Position numbers and translations under genes: made by a program
Assembly (NCBI GenBank): GCA_900239685.1
Contig: OENT01000137.1
Coordinates: 62,001 to 126,000 of the forward strand
Length of the DNA: 64,000 nucleotides
DNA from: Rotaria macrura
Taxonomy: Eukaryota > Rotifera > Eurotatoria > Philodinida > Philodinidae
Direction: 5' to 3'
Shown: one piece after another, positions 1 through 14,165 of the stretch
Layout of the letters: every line of letters starts with the position of its first letter
How positions within the stretch are numbered: position 1 is the stretch's first letter
Notes under the pieces: generated by a model
Database searches by the model: none
What the model saw: only the letters and a program-made list of their open reading frames with translations
Told to the model about the DNA's origin: nothing

Positions 1-749
1 TCATATTCATGTATTTACCATACCACCCACCTCATACTTCTGTTCTAATCATTAGCGTGCTGACGTAACCCTCATCATCAGTGTCATCAAAAAAAAAATC
101 GACGGACAATAAATAATGTACTTGAGTCATTTTCATTCTTGCTGAGTGAACAACTTAGACCCATGTGTCATTTAAGATTACGTCTAGTCTATTGGAGTCT
201 AATAAAAATGATGTGTGCAAAGACTGAAATAAATTTTTCCTGACAATTTATCTTGTTTTCATCCTCGATATTAAAAAAGAAAACAAAAAGGAACAAAAAT
301 ATGACACTTGCTGCCACTAAAAAAATCAATAGTGTCTTTCTAATTTAGACTCAATCGGTAGTTACAGAATCTATTTTTTTGCATTAATACAATGTCTGAA
401 AAATAGTGGACAAAGATTTGAAATTCCAGCGATCTGTTATTGAAGAAAAGTATCGAGCATTGCCTGAACTCAAATAGTTGATTATGAAAAATTGTTAAAG
501 AATAAATTAATTATTCTATCATCCAAGTTCAGTAAAAAAACAACTGGCAAATTTTATATCTAATATGAAGGAATACTGCAGAATACATGTGTAATAATGA
601 TTGAAATCTATAAGTTGATTGCAAATAAATTCATACACATGCTTTGAATTGCAAAAGTTTAATTATCATCAAAGAAGAGTCGATTGATAGTATCGATGAT
701 GCACTATGGATACTAATTACATTGAGCAAAATGTACTTTGTCCATCTTT
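1..749. other. Non-coding flank, 3' side of the GPCR gene
   Basis: AT-rich sequence with stops in all frames. I see no gene, RNA or repeat in it beyond short A/T runs. It lies downstream of the minus-strand receptor gene and ends at the left target duplication of the MITE. Confidence 0.5.
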
Positions 750-1092
750 TATCTGGAACTAGGCATGCAATAAATCCGAACCCGAATTTGCAGTTCGGAA
801 CGAACAGTTTGGGATTCGGGTTCGGATCCATTTCTAGTGTGGGTTAGATTTAAGCTTTTCACATTGAAAGATGGGGTAATGAGCAAAATACTCGCAGGGG
901 TAAGCTTTCGTATCCAAATTTTTCAAAATTCGAAAAAAATAGATTTAAACAAGACTTCTGATTAGTTCATGTGAATTGTGCTGGAATCCTTTTGCTACCA
1001 GATTCCATTTGATTCTTATTGAATATTTTACAATAGTTCCAATCGAGATCGAACCCGAACGTTCGGGTTCGTTGCCTACCTATCTGGAACTA
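750..1092. mobile_element. 319-bp MITE with 12-bp flanking duplication
   Basis: The 12-mer TATCTGGAACTA occurs at 750-761 and again at 1081-1092, directly bracketing 762-1080. Inside, the left end carries CCGAACCCGAAT (776-787) facing its exact reverse complement at 814-825. The right end carries a perfect 20-bp palindrome of the same CGAACCCG motif at 1051-1070. The two ends (GGCATGCAA... and, inverted, GGTAGGCAAC...) are only loosely similar. No coding capacity is visible. A flanking duplication of 9-12 bp would suit a MULE-type element, but the length could include a base or two of chance identity. The class is inferred. Confidence 0.7.
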
Positions 1093-1659
1093 AATGTCAG
1101 ATAATATTTACATGAGTCGATATTCATATTTTGAGTTAATTTTCAAGTCTGTCTAACAGAATAATGATACAAGTCTGACATTTGAATACAGTACATGTAA
1201 ATTTTTATATGTTAGTAATTGCTAAGAAGTGACTATTATCTATTCATCAATTACAACTGTGCATTCCAATTACTGAATATAGTAAACAAAGCTGTTTTTT
1301 GATAGGGATAAATTAGCATGAAGATACTGATTATGAAATCTACTAAAGACTTTTTCTCCTAGATCAGTAATTAAAGAATTTTTCATATAATTTATTATTC
1401 AAGCATGTATAGTAATTATTTTCTTCTCCGGATGTAAACGAATCTTTGACACTCAAATTTTGAAATGATTTAAAATTTAGTTTCAATGATTTCTTTTTGC
1501 AGGCTTCTGTAATGAAATATATTTATATTCTGATTGTGATCTTGTTTCACAAGCTTGATAAAACAACATCGAAAACAACATATATATGTATAATTATATA
1601 TATATATATTTACGAGTACATATTTACAATAGATTATGTCATCGAATTTTTCAAACATT
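1093..1659. other. 3' flank of the GPCR gene
   Basis: There is no coding signal. For the minus-strand receptor this is the 3' untranslated/downstream side. A minus-strand AATAAA (plus-strand TTTATT at 1393-1398) lies about 260 bp past the stop codon and could be its polyadenylation signal. A short TA repeat sits at about 1578-1610. Confidence 0.4.
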
Positions 1660-3437
1660 TCAAATATAACATTCGGAATAACTCGACTTTGTCAAATCCA
1701 ATGGACTTGCGATTGTTGACATCGGTATAATATCTGCAAGAAGACTTTTTTCCTCTTGAAATTGATTTCCATTCGGTTTTTGATATGAAAGTTTCCCTGT
1801 CGCTGACATTGCACGACCACGACCACCACCAAGAACATGTCCATTGCCACCTACCATATGTCTTCCACTATATTCTTTTGAAAAAAGTGCAGTACCTGTA
1901 CGTTGAATCTTTGCTGTTAGACGACAATCATCGCATAATAGAAAAAAGCTTTGACGAAATTTCGTTGACATAATTGAATATAGTATTGGATTAATCTAAA
2001 TAATAAATAAAATTAAAATTAAAATTCTATTTATTCAATGAAAATCTCCATGGAATAAACTTAGCGCTATGAATTAAATTGACATGTTCACAAAAATCAT
2101 AAATCTTTAATAAAGTCATTGATATTTGAAAATGAGAGAACGAAAAAAAAGTTCGTATTGAACTGTTGAAGAAACAAGATGCATGTTTTTAGACAAGATG
2201 TTATTCAAATCCTTATTTTCAAGGAATACTTTATACAGGAACTCATAATCTCCTTGTAATTTACTACAATTATTTAAATAATATACTTTTAAGGGAAAAC
2301 AAGATGAAAAACATAGTCATGATGAATAAGAAACTAGGACTTACAGCTGAATTGATATATAGTAAAGAACGTGTGGAAATAATAATAAATGCATGTCGAC
2401 GAAAACCTATACGATAAAACTCGTCGACACTTAAACTTTGTTGAATAAAGGCCCAAACTTTGTGTGGTAAAATAAGAATGAAAAAAGTTATTATTAGAGT
2501 TATAAGTAATTGTGCAACTTGACGACGATATCTTGTGACAATGGTATTGTCGCGTAGAAGTGCTTCCCGATTAAATAATATGCTACATATGCAGAAATGC
2601 CAATAGCATAGCATTAAGAAAATCAATAGATAAAGACATAAAGTACATGATATTAAATATTCATTAGCCCACGACGAAGGAAAATGCGTAAAGCCTATTA
2701 AAAAGAGTAAAACGGGTTAAAAATTTTCGAAAAACAAAAGAATCCTGATTTAAGCTTCGGTGTGTTTTTACATGTAACAATTGTTTCGTCATATATTGCT
2801 TGTTCAACTTGTGTATTAGAATAAACAAAAAATGGAATTGATAACAAGCAGGATACGAACCAAAAGAAAATAACTGTTGGTAATGTTCGAAATAGAGTTA
2901 AATGAAGTGACGATGTCTATTGGAAAAAAAACGAATGTTCCTTTCTTTTTTATTTTGTTCGGATGGTGATTTTCAAAATTAATAACATACTTTAAGTGGT
3001 TGACAGATAGCAATATATCTTTCATAACTAATGGCCATGATTGTTAATACGGAACATGTTGATGTTGCATTTTGGACAAACGGACTAAAACTACCTGAAA
3101 AAACCGATCGTAAATTTCAATAGAGAATATTGAAATGCATTTGTCATGATTACTCACACATGAAACTTCCCAATCGATACTTATCTCTTTCATATAAATG
3201 TTGATAACCCTCTGGTGTACAAAATAATAAGTGAAACATGTCGGCAACGGATAGATTTGTTAAAAGAAGATTAGTCGCATTACGCATATCGCGATATTTT
3301 GTCACAATAACAATAACTAGTATATTGCCAACAATACCAACAAAAAGGATAATACTATAGAAAATACACGTAGCTGTCTGTAAGCCAGGAAGCCATTCTA
3401 CTGACCCGTGCGTAGAATTACTCTCGTTGGTGTTCAT
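1660..3437 (-). CDS. Class A (rhodopsin-like) GPCR, peptide-receptor type, five exons
   Basis: Plasma-membrane seven-helix receptor, probably for a neuropeptide; the ligand is not identifiable. Coding exons on the minus strand: 3437-3158, 3094-2991, 2916-2772, 2694-2345 and 1995-1660. They join in frame (phases 1, 0, 1, 0) to 404 residues. Seen in the translation: TM1 with GNILV, TM2 with NLLLTNLSVAD, Cys94 at the top of TM3, ERY at the end of TM3 followed by IAICQPLK, an ECL2 Cys177 (VTCFTHF), TM6 ending LPHKVWAF, and TM7 NSAINPILYS followed by a basic helix 8. The N-terminal 20 residues contain an N-x-S/T site, and the tail is Gly/Ser-rich. The usual TM6 CWxP tryptophan is absent (ILILP). 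Length and motifs fit a functional receptor. The start is the only ATG that gives a normal extracellular N-terminus. Confidence 0.88.
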
Positions 3438-6400
3438 TATTCGTCTTCAATTAATTGTTGAATATTGTCTTTTGTCTTAGATAAAGTAAAACAACGTTGT
3501 CAAATATATTTTTTTAATTATTATTCAGATGTTTTTCATCTAAAATTAGCAAAAAGAAAATTTCAAATTTCAATATTGACGTAAAAAATAGAGAAATAGT
3601 TGAATGCGAGTGGATATTTAATTGAATCTGATGTAGAGAAAATACATGTGAGTTGCTGTTTATATCCAGTGTAAGATCTGTATTGAAAGAAGGTCTATTT
3701 AAAAAAATGTCGGTATAATTAATTTCATTGTATCGTAACGAGTAAATCTGTTCTCCTGATTTTTGTATCTATCAATTTATTCTCTACTGAATTTCCCTTA
3801 AATTATCTCGCATACATGCTCAGTCGTTATCTTTTTTGTCAAACAACGCACGCAACTCAATTGAATTCTAATCACAAAGAGTGCAAAGAAGAAAAATAAA
3901 AGAAATAGAAGAACGAATAAGACAGATGCATTAAAAAAAAGATGGATCTTTTCTTTATGCTTTGACACACACACAAAAATAAAATTCTTTGAACATATAC
4001 TCAAGCAAAGAGAATTCGCACGAAGCTGTTAATTTTCTTTTCATGTCATTAGATGTTAACACTAAATTAAAGTTCTTTCGTGTGTTTTTTTTTGACACCT
4101 ATTTTCAGATTTTGACTATCTACTATTATAATAGATAAACACAGATATTTATGTGTAAGGAAACAGTTGATTACTGTCAATGATAGTCATTTACTTCAGA
4201 GGCAAAAAAAAATATCGGGTAAATTCTCAGCTATTTTCCAACTCATGATCAATCATTGTAAAGAGTCGTTTTCGATTTTTGCACTTGTATGCATGCACAC
4301 GTAAGGAATGACGAATTGCAATATCTACTATCTTTTCTCTTTTAGTTTTTACTCGATTTTTCTTTTTTTTTTCTCAATGCCCCGACTTGTTTGTTTTTCC
4401 TTCTATCCGATTTACAGAAAAAACTTCATTCTTCTTTGATAGTTGGTAACACGTCAACGAAAGCTTTGTAAAAAGCTAAAGAATCGTCTGGAAAAATCGT
4501 CCTTTATTTCCATTTTCAGCTGTCTAGATACATTGAAGATCACATGTCTTTTTAGAAAAATTANAGCCTAAGGTCGACTAATAACACGTTTCATCACCCA
4601 GTAGGAACAATTTTGAGTGTACAAAAATAGTGAACCTTAAAAGGCAGAACATGGTAAAATTGATTTCTAAATGTTACACATATAATCAATATTCGTACTT
4701 GAATGTAAACCAAGATGAGTGCATATCAAAATTAACAATTGAGATTCATTGTTTTTCTGGAAAATACATTGTTGTAAAGCAAGAAAACAGAATTCATTCT
4801 GTACAGCGATAGACTTTCACATAGGAATAGAATGACCTGTATTGAACAGCTCAATAAGACAAGATCAGTTTTCTATTCGTTTTCAGGTTTTAATATCGGT
4901 AGTTTTTTAATTAGTATTTAAACAACGTGTCATCAATGTGTCTTCAACTGACAGTTTGTACGACTACGAAAAAGATGAAAGAGAATTTCTAATTACAACA
5001 TTACTTAAGTTCAATTCATTATTTAATCAATGACCTAAGAACTTTCTCATAGAATAGTTCTACCATTGCTATACATAAATTTCTCTTGTGAAATATAAAA
5101 TAGATGCTATTTCTCTATTCTACAACAGACAAGTAATTCCACTTAGCATTTTGTTTTCACTGGACATGAACTCTTTGATATCTATGCACTGGGAAAACAT
5201 TCATAATAAAGTCTTATTTCGAGGTGTTTTTAACGGAGAATATAGAAAAAGAATGATGAAACAATTTTCAATTCAGCGAAAACAAAAAGAAAATAGTAGT
5301 TTAAAATCATTTTCTTGATATGTCACGAGTTGCTATTGTCGAATTTGCGACAAAAAATAATTTATAATATTATTAAGAACTTGTGACAGATAGAAAATCT
5401 ACTTAACGCTTTTCTCAAAGCTATATATAAAATAGAATCGAATAAAGATAATTAAAAATATTTTTCAGCTATTTACACTAGAATATGAATTTAAGATCAA
5501 TTGTATGAAGTCAAATAAAATATTTTTCACCATGTTATCGTTACATGTTTGAAGGATGATCGTCACGATGAGTTCAAAAATAGTATATTTAGTAATCGGA
5601 AATATATTATTACCCTAGCACATAAACTACTCGAACTTTGTTACTATACTGTATAGAAAATTTGTTCTAATTTCATAGACGTATAAAAAATTCTCCAGAT
5701 CATGCTAAAATTGAAGAAACTTTTCTCAACGTTACTCTTGTCTTTGTGATAAATTTAAATTATCAGTATTATTTTCCATTACGATCACTGCATTTATTTT
5801 GAACGGACTACGACTTGTCGTTGATACTTAGCAAAAAAAGACAGACGCCTGTAAATGAACCATTCATGCGCCATTCTGAATGCCAAAGCAATTTTTTTAC
5901 CGGAAAACAAAAACGACAAAGTCTAGAATTGTTTCTACTGAGAGAACAATGCATAATAAGAGAGTTCTCTTTTCAGGGTATGTTTTTTTTATTTACACCT
6001 ATTTTTATTCGGTGTTTACTTTCATACATCTACGCCGACAAGACTCTATATAACATCGTGTAAATAATTTAGAATTATTATTAATTTTTACATGTTATAT
6101 AAAGGATTCGTAAACACAATTAACACATAAAAATAGTCTCATAAGTATACATGTGGGAAAAAAAATATGTAGAACTTACCATGCACAACCATTATACGTG
6201 TTAATAAATAGCTAAAACAATTTGAGAAACACATTAGTCTTGTTTTATTGTCTGAAATATTTTTTAATCTAAAAACAAACTTTTACAATATCAAATTCAT
6301 ACTTTTGACGAAACGTTTTTAATGTTAGCGATTTTCTATTTTTCTCTAAGACAATTTTCAATACAATTTAAACATTGAACAGAATCTATATTAAGTATTT

Positions 6401-9400
6401 TTAATAGAAAAAGAATGGTTCCCATAATCTATAGCACTTAACCATGAAGAAAAGCAAAAAATGAAGTGTACGTAAAAGTGCCTATTCTATTCTTTTCTTT
6501 TTATTCGATAATTCTAGTGTAATATGATACAAAGGAATCTCTGACGTTTGTTTTTCATCTATTTAATATAGATCGAAATAATATCTATGAATCAATACAA
6601 AAATATATCTCAAATCAAGTTTCTAAAGCTTCACCATAGCAAACAATCAGATCGAAGGAAAAGAAAAAATTCAGTTAATTTGACCCAACCTAATCTTTCA
6701 CTGAGATCTATCAAGGGTCTAATCGAGATTATCTCGAACATAACGAATATCATACTTCAATTCGTTTAAGGATCATACAAATCGAATGTACACACAATTT
6801 TACTTTGAAACATGATAGAACAAATAATAATACATAAAACTACTAATTCCATATTATTCGCAGTAAAAATGATACATACGTACGATAATAAATCTAGAAT
6901 AATCTTGTTTTCGAAGTGCATAGCTACATTTGAATATGGTTATATGCTAGAAAGTGTTATGAACTATCTGATCATTTGATAATATTAATAGTTCATCCTA
7001 TTGGTTTCATGAGACGAATTGCATATGCAAACACAAGTGTGACAAAAACATTATCAAGTTTAAAAATTGATTTGTTTAACATGCATAACAATTAATTGAA
7101 TATAAACAAATAATATCCATTGAGTATCGAATAGTGTGGTCATAAATTTCAGAAATGTTGGCCAAAATGTATCTTTTTTAATAAAACCTTATTTGCCATA
7201 CTCTGTCAAATAAATATATTATGACAGTTTCATCTAAGTACTTTGTTTGGACGACTGCTTATATACTTATCGGGATTTTCTTGATCGTCTAGAAATTTTT
7301 CAAGTGAACTACTATCATAAATAAGTGCAGAACAACAACAGTACTCATTCATATGTAAAATCATATTCTTGAGAACTTCGAGCAAGTGAACCTTCATCGT
7401 TACCTATGAATGGAATCTGATGCTGAATCATTGAATAGTGCGCAATTCGAGAGAATTTTTAAGTGAAACTTTCAACTATGTGAAGAATACTCACTATTTT
7501 CAAGAAGTGTAGGACTACTCATGAGTTTCTATGTTCAATCTCAGCAATCATGTTACACAAATATTATTTTAAATATCTCAACTATATTCTTGTTTCCTAA
7601 TACTTCGACTTGCCATAGAAATTTTTGGGATTAGAAAGAATTTAATTAGTATGTATCACGAAATATCACATGAAAAAATAGCTATTGAGAACATGTTTCT
7701 CAACTCATGAGTTCAAAGAAAAATTTATCTGTCTCATCACACCTACGAGAAACTAAAAAGAATAGGATAATAAATGATTGCTATACAGAAGTTTATGATA
7801 GCCATCGTTTTCTCATTATAGTCTTAGCGAAAAATTCATCAATCCTTCAGGGAATATCTGTCACGATTTTTCAACATTTCTTTCTTTTTCTGTCAGGAAC
7901 TTTGTTGGTATTATTTCAAGGACATTACAATGAGGTAAAAGTTCAAATGAGCTATCGAAAACAAAAATGTTGATGACAGTAAATCTTGATATACATTCAC
8001 TTTCTACTTCTATTGTTTCAAATGCATCGATGATATCTATCGATTGGAAATTCATAGTCGTTCTAATAGTGTCTCTTTATGAAACTATAATTGGAGCAAC
8101 GCTCTTAATTCATATCTCTTATGAATCCTATTGATAAAAGCATGAGCCTAAACAGAATGAAAACACGTTCTTCTACATGAAACAATCACTTTTCTCCATG
8201 ATTTTTATAACCTACTTGTATTAAGATAAACGATTTTTCAATCGTTAATGTATCATATTTTTTCTCTCTCTTCATATATTCGAATAAATCGAATGATTCA
8301 TTTACTTTTCATCAGTCATTATTTAGGTAAGTACTTCTGATTTCTCGTCTTCGTTGTCATTTACATTTTTTATTCTAGTTTTTCCTTTCTATAAGTCTAG
8401 CTAAAGTCAATGGTATCCTTCCTAAATATTCTCCATACTTGTCGATTACGCCAATGGAATTTAGTTAATACTAACTTTTCATTCAATGCCACCATTCAGT
8501 CTATTTCTAGGTCGTCTCTTTTTGTTTATCTTTAGCAATCAAATCTTTTTTCGTCATTCAAAAACATCTATTTTTGCCTTCAAGTCTTTTATCATGGATT
8601 AACTTGAAGTTTTCTCGTACTCCGTTAACTCATGATACACTTCTATGTGTAAAAAAAGACATAATCATCATATAAATTGACGAGCTATCTTGATACGCCT
8701 GCTGATGAAAATGATATAAGTAAAATTTACTATGAAAGTGCACAAACAAAAGACAACTTTCTTCGCACCAGTGGCGGGTATCAACAATTCTGAAAATTTC
8801 TACGTTAGATACGAACATTTGCTTAAAGACTATTTTTAAACAAATTTACACCGATGTTTTTTTCACATTGTACTATTTGTTAGTGTAACATTTCTTGAAC
8901 TGAAAATGCTATTCCTAGTAAGAATATTCTATGTAAGATACAAAAAATCTATGAATTCGTATTAGTCAACGGATTTTTAAAACGTCTTACTATTCGTGAT
9001 ATAGGATTCATTAACGTCTAGTAATGTTTTCACACGAGACAATTTCGTTCGATATCACTAATATCGATGCACACTTATTGCAAAGCTGAATACGTTGTTG
9101 CTGTTGCTCAAATTTTGTTCATGTATTCGTTCAAATTTAGATCTATAAATGTCCCAGCTTTGATTGATTATGGATTAAAAATAGACGTATTCGGATGTCT
9201 AGTTTAATCAGGTGTAAAACTACGTCATAATTTTCTTCGATTTAAAAATAAATTCTCACATTTATTTTCAATATAAACATTAATTAACATACCAATGTAT
9301 ATCGAGAAGACTTTGTTTTATGGACATCAGAAAAATCATGTAGAAATAGTTTCATGTTGTAACTATAATTATCCAAGTCAGCTTAATCGATTATTGAGTA

Positions 9401-12400
9401 TGAAAATTCAAGAACAGATACTACACTTCTACACAGACTACACGAATTATAAGTTCACCGATTATTTTGCATTGGAGCGCAACTGAAGAAAAACAACTTC
9501 TTTATTCTTATCGTTTTCAAATTTTTTAAAAGTTACTCAATGCCATATAAAATTGAATAAGAAAAAGGTAAACGTTTCGTGACAACTTATATTCATGATC
9601 GCTATGAAAAATATCAAAATGAAAAGTAATAGAGTTAGTATTAAGAAAGAGATAATCATTTTAGTTTTTTACTTACGCACAAAAAAAGATGAGATTGTTT
9701 TTCAAAAATATACTTCGAAGCAAGAGAAAAGCAGTCAAAAAAAAGACCTAGCCGTTTGTATTTGCATGGAGTGTTATACTATTTTGGGGGGNNNNNGGGG
9801 GGGGGGGGATATTACTAAACTGATTAATATTAGAGAAATGTTCAAAAAACATTATAAAAATAAATTCATTGATATTGATTGACGTCATAATAATAAAGTA
9901 GACACTAAGACTAAATCCAACTTTATTTTGATTCTTGCTTGCTATTATCAACAAATTTCATCAGTTTAATACTCGTATATTCAATTGTTCACTACATTCT
10001 AATTTTCTACGTTTTCAGTAAATCACTTCTTGAATCAATATGGCAAAACATCCGCATAAGATCTAAGCAAAATACAAATATTTATCTTATAAATTTTGAA
10101 TTGATACGAGTCATAAAAATTGAAACATCTGTTTATCTTAAGTCGATCAAAGCTAATAAATTATCTGTCAAGTAGTTTTCTATTATAATTATTTCAAACA
10201 AAGGAAACATATCTTTACTCACGTTTTGATATAAATGCTTGTATGTTTGATAGAAAATCGTTTCGATAAGAATATTTACATCTTGTAAAAATATAGGTGC
10301 AAATTCAGTATATATTGTTTGTTATATGCCACGTACTGTTTGACTGCACTTTTCCTCATGTTGTCGTGTGATAGACGATTATGGTCAGTAGGCTGTCATT
10401 TTAAGAAGTTTATCTTGACAAGTTAACTGAACTTGAATAAAATTGTAGGATGAAAAACTTTTTCGGGCAGCTAACTTAATGCCTTAGCAAGAACTTATAG
10501 ATGAGTCTATATCTTTCACTCATATTTTTGCCATTTATCAAGAACTCTTGTAATACTCCATATGGAATGTCACTGTCGTTGGTATCTCAAGTTTGATTTA
10601 TCTTAATCATCAACTTCTGTAGATTTATTGATTTAGTTTCTTCGTAAAGCTTCTGTTAAAATTTTGTGGTACGATCATTTCATAAGCTATTCAATTACTT
10701 ACAAATTAATTTTCAATTATCTTTCTCAATAGTATTAATCACAGTAATTTCTTTTCTTTTGTGTACACACTGGCAATCATTAGAGATTATGAATAGCTAG
10801 GTACGCGAGACAAATAGTTACAGTAAGATTGTTAAACAAAATGGGAGTTATTAGACGAACTATTAGCGATTGATCTAAAGAACGACGAGCTCAGATATAA
10901 CTACTTTAATCTCAACGTACTTCTCTTATAAATTCTCGTAAGCTTCATACCAATTCTTCTTAAATCATTTTATCATTGAGTGTTTTAATCCCATTCATTC
11001 ACACACCCGCCAAAGAATTCATGGAAACAATAATGCAAATATACACATCAACAATAGAATATTTTTATTTTATGTAAAAACATATCGAGGGTTTCTATGT
11101 ATAATTATAATAATCCAAATGTGCTCGGTTGTTTTGATACTCCTATTCGGTAATGACTACTTTGGTTGATTGTTTTTACGTAATCGGTGTATTTTTATAC
11201 CGTTGCTTGTGTGCTAGTCATGTAAAAAATATGATTTTCGAAGGGCAAACATTCATTAGCTGTTCATTTACAATTTTCGTTCTCGTTGTTTTTTATTTAT
11301 TCATATCAATAGCATTGTTCATTAACCGTTAGTTGTTGAATGACTTCTGACTTATTTCTTTTTCCTATGCTCTATTCACTGTTTCTCTTCTATGAATACA
11401 TGAATACTAAGCGAAACATTTCTTTGAATGTTCTGCAATCTTTTCTCTCTCTCTCTCTAAATATATTTATATAAAGTACAATCGAAATAAATTCTCGTAA
11501 TAATAATTACCAGGGTCTGCTTGATTCTTCCAAGTTCTAATAATTCCTCATTTCTTGCTCTATCTTAACCGTGGTTACGAATCCGTGGCACAGCATTCTA
11601 CTGCTAAACGAAGTATCATTATTGAACTAACACATTCAAATAAACAAAATTGATCTTCAATGAATGTCACTCATCTATTTGATCCTACCGATCGATTCTT
11701 GTTTCAAACGTCAAGAAATAATTCGTGAAAATCACGATATATTGTAAAATAATTTCAACTATGTATATACAAACGCAATAAAATATCAAATTTCAATTAG
11801 ATTTCAATGACATAACATCAATAGCCATCTGTCTATTCGCATTTAACGCATCGAAATAAGAATTCAATTGTAATCCATACCAAACTCAATGGGTTCGATG
11901 GAAACGTTGTCTAAAGTTGAATTTTTTAATAGTCCTAACAATTAGAAGAATTCTACTTCATCATATAGTCAAAGACAGATTTAAAAAAAAAGAAAAATCT
12001 TCGTTTGTAAGTTCTATTTCCCTTTTTTCGTATGATCCAAGCAAAAATAGGAGTCAATTTAAGCCCCTCCCTCCCGTCATCATCTCTCTTCAAAAAGATG
12101 GTTTCATTCAAAAATATTGATTTCAGGATTTCTAACTGTTTAAATAGAGCTGTGTAAGTATCTACTCTTGGAAACACTGTAGCTTATTGATACTTTGACC
12201 AGGTTTGAGGATGTTTTATAGGTTTTTTTTTTCCATTCGCCCTTCAAAAGCTGCTTTGTTTTTCTAAAACGTTTAAGATTCCGATTTGTGCATACCCTCG
12301 GAAAACGTTGATTGAAAACCCTGTTGAGTACACTTTAAAACCAACTCCAACTTTTCACTATTTGAAATGACTGAAAAAGCTAGCATGCTCGAACAACATC

Positions 12401-12902
12401 TATATTCTCACCCATAATCGTATGCTAACTCTGCGTAGATCAATGTATCAAAGGGAAAATTTTCCTATGACATTTCAAACTCAAAATACATGTTCCCTGA
12501 AAGATCAAATGCTTCAAAAAACAGCTCTCCCAGGGAAAGGGCCCTTATTAGCTCCTGTTATTTCGACATCTAGTTTGACGCTAATTCTTTCTTTCGATTT
12601 TTAGCTTTATTGTATTATTTTTTGGCATATTTCTTTTGATTGTTTTCCGTCAATTCAAAGCTCAATCTACTCTATTCCCTGACGTGACGAATTCTGTAAC
12701 AATGTCACAATTTCAACAAACTTAAGCTGAATGCAGACATAACACTAGCGTTCCATCACATTTCTTGATGACAAAAAATGTACTGTTGTTACAATTTATA
12801 TCCATAGTACAACATAATTTCTCATGATCGTTGTTACTAGATATTTTAATTATTGTAGACATTTGAAAAAGTCTTGTTTTTGAGAGGTAGCCTCTTATAG
12901 AT
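3438..12902. other. About 9.5 kb without a recognisable gene
   Basis: AT-rich sequence. The open stretches are short (under 100 codons) with intron-like F/I/K/N/Y-rich translations, and none shows a domain I know. One ambiguous base occurs at 4563, and a 5-N gap lies inside a G homopolymer at 9786-9808. A CT repeat lies near 11440-11458. I find no tRNA, rRNA or convincing transposon end here. Confidence 0.45.
9786..9808. other. Assembly gap inside poly-G
   Basis: Six G, five N, then twelve G. The run of unknown bases within a homopolymer is most likely an unresolved sequencing or assembly artefact, not biology. Confidence 0.9.
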
Positions 12903-14165
12903 GAATACTTGGTGCTAGTACACTTCGTCGCACGACACTTCGTCGCGATCACTTCGTCGCGATCACTTCGTCGCACGACACATCGTCGCAGCACATTTTG
13001 TCGCAATAATAATTCTTCACGATAAGTTATCATATATAAACAAAAGAATTAGTTAATTGAATTACAGAATTTAGATTGGTCTGTTATTTAGTTTTTCCCG
13101 TGTACAATTTTTCCTTTATCTGATTGCTCAATAATGTAAACTTAAGAAAAAAGAAAAATAGACCTATCCAATATCTGCTCGCGTATTTGAAATTGGTACT
13201 AAAAAAAGTGCTGGACTTGTTTTCCCCTAAAATTGCAAGGAAGTCAATTAAAGAAAAGCATATTTCTGTTATAAGCGACATACTTTCGAACTGAAAGATT
13301 TTTGGCGATCGAATAAAACATTCAAAGCATTAGATTCATAGATGTTTCAAAAAAATATATGACCATAGATAGAATAAGAAATTAAAAAAGATATTTTAGT
13401 TTTTAATTTTAACATATTCTTTTAAAAATGAATGTTTAGCTTGTCGTTATCCTTAATGTAGTAAAAATTAAGAAAAATAAGCTTTTTGCATTTTGTCGAT
13501 GTGAATTTATAAAATTTATTTAACTTTATCTTTTTCACTGTAAATGAAGCTAGCTTGGTTGAAAGAAATTTTTCTTTAATTTAAAAATCTCCTAAATTCA
13601 TAGACGCCACTCGTACATAATAATCATATAAAACAATATTGTTCCAAAATTTATTACGATTATTTTTACTCCTAGTCGCAGTATGAAAAAATGAAACTAT
13701 TACGAAAAGTTTTAAAAATTTATTTATGTATCTATCAAATATATTTTCTAATCATAAACAATTATTCCAGAGAATTTGAGTGAATGATGAATTCCGAACG
13801 AGAGGAAGTTTCATCTTAGTTTTTCTTCGGTCAAAATTTTCTCAGAAATCATTTTCTTGAAATACTTTAGTTTTATTTAATAGCAGATCATTTGAACTTT
13901 AACAAAAGAATTTCTCCAACAGTATCAGTAAAACAGGGTTATTTTCTACTGTGAGTGCATATTCTACGTATTATGTTACTCTAACGATTACATGGTAGAG
14001 TATACATTCATGTAATTAATTATGTAACAGCTTAAACAGCATGACTTAATCCAATTAAGTTCATGTTTTCGTTTAAATACGATGAATTTATCGCGACTAG
14101 TTATCATTGCGACGAAATGATCGCGACGAAGTGCGTGCGACGAAGTGAGCGGTCACCGAATACTT
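12903..14165. mobile_element. hAT-like MITE with 8-bp target-site duplication
   Basis: GAATACTT at 12903-12910 is repeated exactly at 14158-14165. It brackets a 1247-bp element (12911-14157) whose ends are inverted copies: left GGTGCTAGTACACTTCGTCG, right (inverted) GGTGACCGCTCACTTCGTCG. Just inside, both ends carry tandem 14-15-bp units of CACTTCGTCGCRNGA type, about six degenerate units at 12920-13010 and three or four in opposite orientation at 14090-14150. The interior (13010-14080) is AT-rich and has no transposase-like reading frame. An 8-bp duplication is typical of hAT elements, so I read this as a non-autonomous hAT-type element. The superfamily call is inferred. Confidence 0.8.

Noticed and set aside
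12722-13033. Minus-strand frame rich in Arg/Thr/Lys
   Set aside because: Its C-T-K/R repeats are simply the translated CACTTCGTCGC array of the MITE end.
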